This document shows positions 58,026-64,000 of a DNA stretch of 64,000 nucleotides, piece after piece. Position numbers and translations under genes: made by a program. The stretch is taken from the NCBI GenBank assembly GCA_963784065.1, contig CAWAQA010000006.1:1-64000 (forward strand), written 5' to 3'. Positions within the stretch are counted from its first letter, which is position 1, and each line of letters begins with the position of its first letter. This DNA comes from CAWAQA01 sp963784065. GTDB taxonomy: Bacteria; Acidobacteriota; Vicinamibacteria; Vicinamibacterales; UBA2999. Under the pieces are notes generated by a model. The model had not been told where the DNA came from. It worked only from the letters and a program-made list of their open reading frames with translations, and ran no database searches.

Positions 58026-58159
58026 CCGATCCAGTCTGCTGTGCGAAGTTGGGAACGTCAACTCTTGATGGGGTGTCGGAGGATGCGAAAGACGCAGGAT
58101 GCGCGTTGAACCTCTGCCGTTCATCGGCCGCAGGCGCGATACCCGAGCCCGACACAGCC

Positions 58160-59397
58160 ATGGGTGAGAGGCAGCGAGCGAACAACGGAAACGAGATTGC
58201 GGAGGAAGTTCTTCGCCTCGTCGTCGATCGTCTTCCGGATTGTGCCTTCTTCACGTTGGATGCCCAGGGAGCCATCACCTCGTGGAACGTCGGCGCCGAG
58301 CAACTACTCGGGTGGCGGCGCGAGCAGGCGTTGCGTGTCCACGTGTCGTCGGTGGTCGGTCCGGGCGGACGGAACTCCGGGATTGGGACGAATGATTTGG
58401 AGGAAGCCGAAAGGAAAGGTTCGGTGACTGTTACCCGACGGCTGAATCATGAAGACGGAAGCGTCAGAGACGCGAGGACGACCATTCTCGCGCTTCGCAA
58501 CGAGACGGGTGTGCTCGGGTATGGCGTAGCGGCGCTCATCGAGACGAGTGCCCCGGCGCCCACCGATTCCCCCGCTGGAGAGGGAGAGATCAACGACACG
58601 ACGTCAGCAGAGACGCGCCGCCAGCTTGCGGAATCGAGGACGCTGCTGGCGGCGGAGATTGCGGACCGGACGCAGGCCGAAACGTCCCGAGCGCGGCTGC
58701 TCCGCCGGCTCGTCGTCGCCCAGGAGGATGAGCGGCGTCGACTCGCCCATGACCTGCACGATGGCCTCGGTCAACGTCTGACCGCCCTCAGGCTGATCCT
58801 CGAAGCTCTCGACGGACAGCAGAGCGGCCCCGGCGCACAACCGACGGAGACCGCGAACGCCCTGGAGATGCTGGCACGCATCGATCAGGATGTCGATTTC
58901 ATCGCGTGGGAGCTCAGGCCGGCGGCGCTCGACGAACTTGGGCTGGCGAGGGTGCTGGATAGCTATGTCATCGAGTGGTCGCGCCACGCCGGCGTCCCAG
59001 CAGTGTTCCACGCGCGGCCGGGCAATCTGCCGCGATTCGCTCCCGAAGTCGAAGCGAGCATCTATCGCATCGCTCAGGAGAGTTTGAACAATGTCGTCAA
59101 GCATGCTCGGGCGCAGTCGGTCAACGTTCTGCTCGAACTGCGCGGCGACAACCTGGCGCTCGTCGTGGAAGACGATGGCGTTGGATTTCACCCCGCTGCC
59201 GCGGGCGAGACGATGATCGGCCTGACCGGCATGCGCGAACGTGCACTCGCCGTGGGCGGCACACTGGAACTCGAGCCGACGCCCGGTGGCGGAACGACCG
59301 TGCTGGCGTGCATTCCGACGACGGGCCGCCACCGCGAGCGTTGCGGGTGCCCGGCAAAGCAGCCGAGTCCGGACGACGCGGATTCGGCACCCGCTGA
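58160..59397 (+). CDS. PAS-domain histidine kinase, NarX/HisKA_3 class
   Basis: Sensor kinase, apparently cytoplasmic since no membrane helix is seen. ATG 58160 gives a PAS domain at 16-130 (VVDRLPDCAFFTLDAQGAIT), a coiled linker (ETRRQLAESRTLLAAEIADR), the HisKA_3 phospho-acceptor region VVAQEDERRRLAHDLHDGLG with His 200, and the ATPase with IYRIAQESLNNVVKHARA, VEDDGVGFHP and GLTGMRERALAVGG. The kinase domain ends about 59320. Beyond that the frame is uncertain; a stop at 59395-59397 in a neighbouring frame is a likely real end. Partner: the divergent NarL-type regulator. Confidence 0.88.
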
Positions 59398-60235
59398 TCG
59401 AGAGCGAATCGATCGAAGCAAGCGGACCCGCTCTGAGCGCCATTCGAACGCGGTTGCAGGAACTGCAGCGGGCGGTCGGCGCCCGCGACGAATTCATCGC
59501 GACGGTCGCGCACGAACTGCGCAACCCCATCGCCCCGTTGACGTTCCAGGTCAGGATTGGCGCTCAACAAGATGGAACAGCTCGCCGCCGCCGGCAGACC
59601 CGTGTCGGTCGAATGGATCCAGACGCAGCTGCGTGGCATGGAGCAACGGTTGCATCGATTGCTGGAGACACTCGACCGGCTCCTTGATGTGTCGCGCCTA
59701 TCGAGTGGACGGATCGATCTGCAGGTCGAGCCGATGGACCTCGCCGACGTGGTGCGCGAAGTCATCGACGCATTCGACGCCGAGCTCGCCGTCGCGAGGT
59801 GCAAACTGACGTTGCTGTGCACAGGGCGCAGCGACAGGGGCGTGGGATCGGCTGCGCGTGGAACAGGTTTGCCGAAATCTCCTGTCCAATGCGATTCGGT
59901 TCGGCGCCGGACGTCCCATCGAGGTCGCGGTCGAGGCCGATCACGATTTCGCCCGCGTTTCGGTTCGCGACCACGGCGTCGGCATTGCTCCCGATCAGCA
60001 GTCGAAGATCTTCGAGCGCTTTGAACGAGGTGTCGAGCAGCGGAGTGGCGGCTTCGGCATCGGGCTCTGGATTGTGCGGAACATCTGCGTCGCGATGGGC
60101 GGCACGGTGTCCGTTGACAGTGCCCTCGGAGAGGGCGCGCGTTTCACGGTGATGCTTCCGCGAGCGTCCGGATCGGCAGGCGGTCGCGTCCGCATCGGAG
60201 TGACTTCACTTGAACGAACAACGACCATCGTCTGA
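59398..60235 (+). CDS. Second histidine kinase (HisKA class), frameshifted
   Basis: A distinct kinase module of the classical HisKA type follows immediately. The phospho-acceptor block is RDEFIATVAHELRNPIAPL. Two frame changes, near 59555 (an extra G before ALNKMEQ) and near 59835 (before WDRLRVEQVC), join it to LETLDRLLDVSRLSSGRIDL, NLLSNAIRFG, VSVRDHGVGIAPDQQSKIFE, and GFGIGLWIVRNICVAMGGTV. No start codon is evident, so it may be part of the same polypeptide as the first kinase, making a tandem kinase. It overlaps the KaiC-like gene by 26 bp. Confidence 0.8.
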
Positions 60236-61705
60236 ACGCCGGCCTACCGGCATCGAGGGCCTGGATCGCATCCTTCAAGGGGGATTCCTCGTCGCGGGTG
60301 TCTACATCGTCCAGGGGCCGCCCGGGGCAGGCAAGACGATCCTGGCCAATCAAGCCTGCTTCAACCACGCAGCGGCCGGCGGACATGCGGTCTATGTGAC
60401 GCTCCTCGCGGAATCGCATTCGCGGATGTTCGCGCATCTGCGGAGGATGGCGTTTTTCAACGAGTCGGCGATTCCCGACCACGTCTACTACATCGGCGGT
60501 TACAGCGCGCTCGAAGCGGAAGGATTGGACGCGCTCGTGACGCTGATTCGAGGCGCCATTCAAAAGCACAAAGCGACGCTGCTCGTCGTCGATGGGCTCA
60601 TCTCCGCGCAGGAATCCTCACCGACGGATCGTGAGTTCAAGAAGTTCCTGCACGAGATTCAAACGTTGGCGGATTTCACCGGCTGTACCGTGCTCCTCCT
60701 GACCAACGCCCAACGCGCATCAGGGTTTTTTCCGGAGCACACGATGGTCGACGGTGTGCTGCATCTCACCGACGAACTCTCCGAGTTGCGGCCGCTCCGG
60801 CACATCCGCGTGTTGAAGCTTCGGGGCAGCGCGCCCTGTTCGCGGGCTCCATTCCCTGCGTATCACCGATCAGGGGCTCGAGGTCAGGCCGAGGATCGAA
60901 ACCCGGCTCCCTCAGGATGTGGTCAACGAGGAGGAGGTCGCATCCGGACCGAAGCTGCCGTTCGGAGTCAGCGAGCTCGACGACATGTTGCGTGGGGGAC
61001 TGCGCCCTGGGTCGATCACGATGCTGCTCGGGTCGTCGGGAAGCGGGAAAACGCTCCTCGGCATGCAGTTCCTGTCCGAGGGTGTCAGACGCCGCGAACG
61101 TGTCGTGTATTTCGGGTTCTACGAACGGCCCGAAGCGATCCTGGCGAAATGCCAGCGCGTCGGCATCGGGGGACTGAAGGAAGGCGTGGAGCAGGGCCTT
61201 GCCCACATCGTGTGGCATAGGCCGGTGGAAGGCGTGATCGACGAGCTCGGCGAGAGCCTGATGCAAGACCATTCAGCGCGTGCGGCCGCAACGGCTGTTC
61301 CTGGATGGCATGGACGGCTTTGAACGCGCGGCGGATTTTCCGGAGCGAATGTCTCATGTCTACAGCGCCATCGCCCAGGAACTGGAACGGCTCGGTATCA
61401 CCGCGCTGTACAGCACCGAGACACGCGAGCTGTTCGCCAGCACCATCGAGGTGCCCATCCACGGGCTCTCAGCGGCCACACAGAACATCATCCTGCTCCG
61501 TCACATCGAGCATCGGGCAGCCATGCTGCGGGTTCTCGCGATTCTGAAGGTTCGCGACGACGACTACGACGCACGGATGCGCGAAATCCGAATCACCAAC
61601 GAGGGGATCCGGTTGCTCGATACGTTTGCCGGCGAGTCGGGTGTGGCATCCGGTGGTGGGGGTGTCGAAGGAACCTCGCGCGACAGAGGCCGGGGCGTAG
61701 CGTGA
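60210..61705 (+). CDS. KaiC-like two-domain RecA-fold ATPase, frameshifted
   Basis: Cytoplasmic ATPase of the KaiC/RadA-like (KaiC-domain) family, about 498 residues after correction. TTG 60210 follows GGAGTGA and overlaps the kinase stop. The first domain has Walker A GPPGAGKTILANQ and Walker B TLLVVDGLIS; the second has GSSGSGKTLLGMQFLSEG and RLFLDGMDGFERA. Frame changes lie near 60840 and 61290. The second KaiC phosphorylation motif (ST pair) was not found by eye. KaiC-like proteins with kinases act as signalling ATPases; this operon layout suggests the same. It overlaps the next gene by 4 bp (GTGA). Confidence 0.88.
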
Positions 61706-62136
61706 GGCCGGCGACACCGTCGATCTTGATCGTCGACGACGAATTTGGTCTCGCCGAAATGTTGCGGGAGATGCTGCGTGAATCTGGTTTCGAGGTCACA
61801 TTGGCGATCAATGGCCGGTTGGCCCTCGAGATACTTGGCGAAGGACGGGTTGACCTGGTGCTGACCGACATGATGATGCCGGTGATGGACGGCGCCGAGC
61901 TAGCGACGGCGATGCGCCGCGATGACAGGCATCGCGATACCCCAATCATCATGATGACGTCCCTTCCGACGGCACTTCCTGAGCCAAATGACCTCTTCGA
62001 CGCGGTCTTGCGCAAACCCTTCACGCCGGACCTTCTCCTCGAAACGATGGACAGATGTTTGGCAAGTGCGGAAGAAGGCGACACTGAACGGAGTCCAAGT
62101 GGAGAACGACAATCCGGTAGCGGGCTCGAAGGGTGA
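61702..62136 (+). CDS. Stand-alone response-regulator receiver
   Basis: Single-domain receiver of 144 residues from GTG 61702, sharing GTGA with the end of the KaiC-like gene. Motifs: ILIVDDEFGLAEML, phospho-acceptor VLTDMMMPVMDGAELA, IMMTSL, and VLRKPFTPDLL with the conserved Lys. It has no output domain, so it probably acts through protein contacts, for example with the kinases or the KaiC-like ATPase of the same operon. The C-terminal 15 residues overlap the start of the following gene. Confidence 0.92.
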   Translation: MRPATPSILIVDDEFGLAEMLREMLRESGFEVTLAINGRLALEILGEGRVDLVLTDMMMPVMDGAELATAMRRDDRHRDTPIIMMTSLPTALPEPNDLFDAVLRKPFTPDLLLETMDRCLASAEEGDTERSPSGERQSGSGLEG

Positions 62137-62724
62137 CACGGTTCCAGGTCGCATCCGCGCTGACGTGATTGGTGCGCTCGGGCTGGTGGCGCTCGGAATA
62201 GGCGCCCTCGTACTACAACGATCCCGGTCCGGCGGCGGTCACAGGCTGTCCGATGACAGGCGACGGGATCTGGTGGCTTACCTGCACGATCATCTGTCTG
62301 GTGCAGACGCAGCGATCCACGTCGTCGATGGTCTGATGCGGCAAGGCGACGGCGCGCGCGAAGGAACGCTGTTCGCGTCGCTCAATGAACAGTTCCGTGA
62401 GGACCGCAGCGCGGTTGTGGCGATCCTGGCGAGTCTCGGTGCCTCTCCCCGGTCGGTCAAGCGCGTGGCAGGACGCACCGCGGGAGGCGTATCCGAATCG
62501 CCGCGGGCGGGAAGCCTGGCGAGTTGGCGCTCTTCCGAACACTGGAAGCATTAGCCGTGGGTGTGCAAGGCAAGAGGTGCTTGTGGCGGGCGGCGCAGGT
62601 CTTCGCACCATCCCTTCAACCGGGTGGACGCAGCTTTGTCGAGCTTGAAGCACGCGCGCTGGATCAATGGGAACAGATTGAGCTTTGGCGCCGAGCTCTG
62701 GCGCGTCAGATATTCGGCGCCTGA
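62099..62724 (+). CDS. Ferritin-like helical protein, one frameshift
   Basis: Protein of about 208 residues starting at GTG 62099 with a GGAG site 5 bp before it. A hydrophobic segment (ADVIGALGLVALGIGALVLQ) is followed by a helical domain: RRRDLVAYLHDHLSGADAAI then LFASLNEQFREDRSAVVAIL, with a His and Glu pattern like ferritin-like bundles. The frame changes near 62520 and continues FRTLEALAVGVQGKRCLWRA and ALDQWEQIELWRRALARQIF to TGA 62722-62724. It overlaps the receiver gene and ends the operon. The ferritin-like assignment rests on resemblance and is uncertain. Confidence 0.65.
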
Positions 62725-62744
62725 CGGCGCGGCGCCTGAGGACC

Positions 62745-63343
62745 ATGGAACGCGTTCACGAAAAGGCCGTTGTGGGCACGGTGCTGCCAACGAAGGGGGC
62801 CATTATCCCGGCAGCCGTCGGCGTCGATATTGGCTGCGGAATGATCGCGGTCCGCACACCGCTGAAGCGTTCAGACATTCCCAGTCCGGCGGCCGTCCGC
62901 GCTGGCATCGAGCGCGTCGTATACCGATGAGCGCCGGGCGCATCAACTCACATCACAATTTCACGCAGAAGGAACACCATTTGGGCGAGGACATCTGGGT
63001 CACCCGCAAGGGCGCGATCAAGGCGACGAGGGAGAGCTGGGCGATGATTCCCGGTTCCATGGGCACTCGCAGCTACATCGTGGTCGGCAAGGAAAACCCC
63101 GACAGCTTTCATTCAGCACCACACGGCGCGGGCCGTCGTTATTCGCGCACGAAAGCGCGCAGCCTGTTCAGCATGGACGATTTGAGCCAGGCGATGCAGG
63201 GCATTGAATACCGCCATTCCAAAGTACTGCTCGACGAGATACCGGGGGCCTATAAAGACATCGACCAGGTAATGGAGAACGCGAAAGACCTTGTCGAGGT
63301 GAAACACGTTCTCAAGCAGTTCGTGAACGTCAAAGGAGACTGA
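62745..63343 (+). pseudogene. rtcB: RtcB RNA ligase, internally deleted
   Basis: RtcB joins RNA 3'-phosphate and 5'-hydroxyl ends using Mn and GTP. ATG 62745 reads ERVHEKAVVGTVLPTKGAII and AAVGVDIGCGMIAVRTPL, including the metal-binding Cys, then stops at about 62930. The next frame resumes with INSHHNFTQKEHHLGEDIWV, GSMGTRSYIVVGKENPDSFH, APHGAGRRYSRTKARSLF (guanylylated His region) and the true C-terminus HVLKQFVNVKGD. Around 200-250 central residues, and the first 60 or so, are missing. The protein cannot be functional as read. It resembles the deletions in the GlgX chimera upstream. Confidence 0.8.
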
Positions 63344-63923
63344 CTACTGGATAGAGCCCTCCGTGGCAACGCGGAGACGGCCTGCACGAGAAGCCACGTG
63401 TGCCAAGGGGACTCTCGAGCGCTTTCGACCGGTTACACAGTCCAGCTGTGACGCCGCTGCCGGCGCCGGGTTTCGGCGGCCGCTGGTCTGCCTTCACGCG
63501 ACACGCAAGATTGATGCGCTCGCCCGCGGCCGCGCGCGTCTTGGGCACGCCATGCGTGCAGTGATCTGCGTCTCGTAGTCGATGACAAGAGGGCTTCCGC
63601 GCGCCCTCTGACGCTTGACGGCAATTGTTGGCCGATCATCCAGAGCGACGAGAGGATGCACTCAGGATTATGGTTTGAGTCGCAATCATCAATCGCCGGG
63701 CGAGCTGAACGACATTGGCATCCGTCGCGGAAGCGATCGCGTCGCAGCGCCTTGCACACTGTGTCGCCCGAATGGCCATACAGGTGGCGAATTGCTGGGC
63801 TCTCGGCGCGGCCGAGATCGCGAATGGCCGCAGCCGGATCGGCCAATCGTTTCATCCATATCCGATGGCCATCGTCTTGCTCTTCCTTGATACTGGACCT
63901 TGTCCGCCATGAGGAGGAACGTG
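63344..63923. other. Intergenic region, nothing recognised
   Basis: About 580 bp after the RtcB remnant. Open frames exist on both strands but none has a ribosome site or a family resemblance. No repeat or hairpin worth naming. Confidence 0.4.
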
Positions 63924-64000
63924 ATGCATTACGTCAACGTCACGGCTGTTTGTACCCTCGCCATAGCGTTGGGCGCTGGCGCGTGCAACCGCGGAACCGG
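63924..64000 (+). CDS. Start of a putative lipoprotein, cut by the window edge
   Basis: ATG 63924 has a strong GAGGAGG ribosome site. The 25 visible codons encode a short leader (VNVTAVCTLAIALGAGA) ending at a Cys that could be lipidated, so an exported lipoprotein is likely. The rest lies outside the window. Confidence 0.55.
   Translation, partial: MHYVNVTAVCTLAIALGAGACNRGT

Overview
The window is GC-rich bacterial DNA. The gene content points to a soil or sediment Acidobacteriota of the Vicinamibacteria type: DUF1080 and Vgb-like heme proteins, amidohydrolases, an MlaF-type ATPase, carbohydrate-binding stress proteins and many small secreted proteins. That assignment is an inference from gene families, as no rRNA or other marker gene is present. 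Many genes are recognisable only when two or three reading frames are joined. Several breaks are one-base changes inside C or G runs, so this looks like an error-prone long-read or metagenome assembly. I give the full extent of each such gene and mark the break.

Layout. 1-10.9 kb: a stress and redox region with a diheme cytochrome, a universal stress protein, a broken NtrC-type regulator, two SRPBCC-type proteins, small secreted proteins, an MlaF-like ATPase and a haloacid dehalogenase. Four paired repeat boxes (period 20-21 bp) lie in front of genes here. 11-17.5 kb: a NitT/TauT-type ABC transporter, a 2-hydroxyacid dehydrogenase and a carboxymuconolactone decarboxylase-family gene that look alphaproteobacterial in style. 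They are interrupted by a collapsed transposase and an amidohydrolase. 17.9-31.3 kb: a TylF-like methyltransferase, a lipoprotein amidase, an 827-residue collagen-like and coiled-coil protein resembling pore-forming toxins, a giant membrane fusion (glycosidase-like + GT2 + NHL propeller), an O-methyltransferase and a diheme peroxidase-like protein.

31.4-37.7 kb is bracketed by two direct copies of the 3' half of tRNA-Cys, which look like attachment-site scars. Between them lie RNase H with an extra RNA-hybrid-binding domain, a binding protein, a heme/propeller protein, a DUF1080 protein and a methyltransferase. 38-50 kb holds repeat-rich secreted proteins, a ~1830-residue FG-GAP/Ig-like surface protein and three decayed copies of one rve-type transposase. 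A fragment of a JAMM/Prok-JAB peptidase sits between two of these copies. 50-57 kb holds response regulators and stress genes (manganese catalase, a Gln/Gly-rich protein, a winged-helix protein), then an in-frame chimera of an F420-type oxidoreductase and glycogen debranching enzyme GlgX.

57.3-62.7 kb is a signalling locus. A NarL-type regulator is divergent from an overlapping operon of two histidine kinases, a two-domain KaiC-like ATPase, a receiver protein and a ferritin-like protein. The window ends with an internally deleted RtcB gene and the first codons of a lipoprotein.
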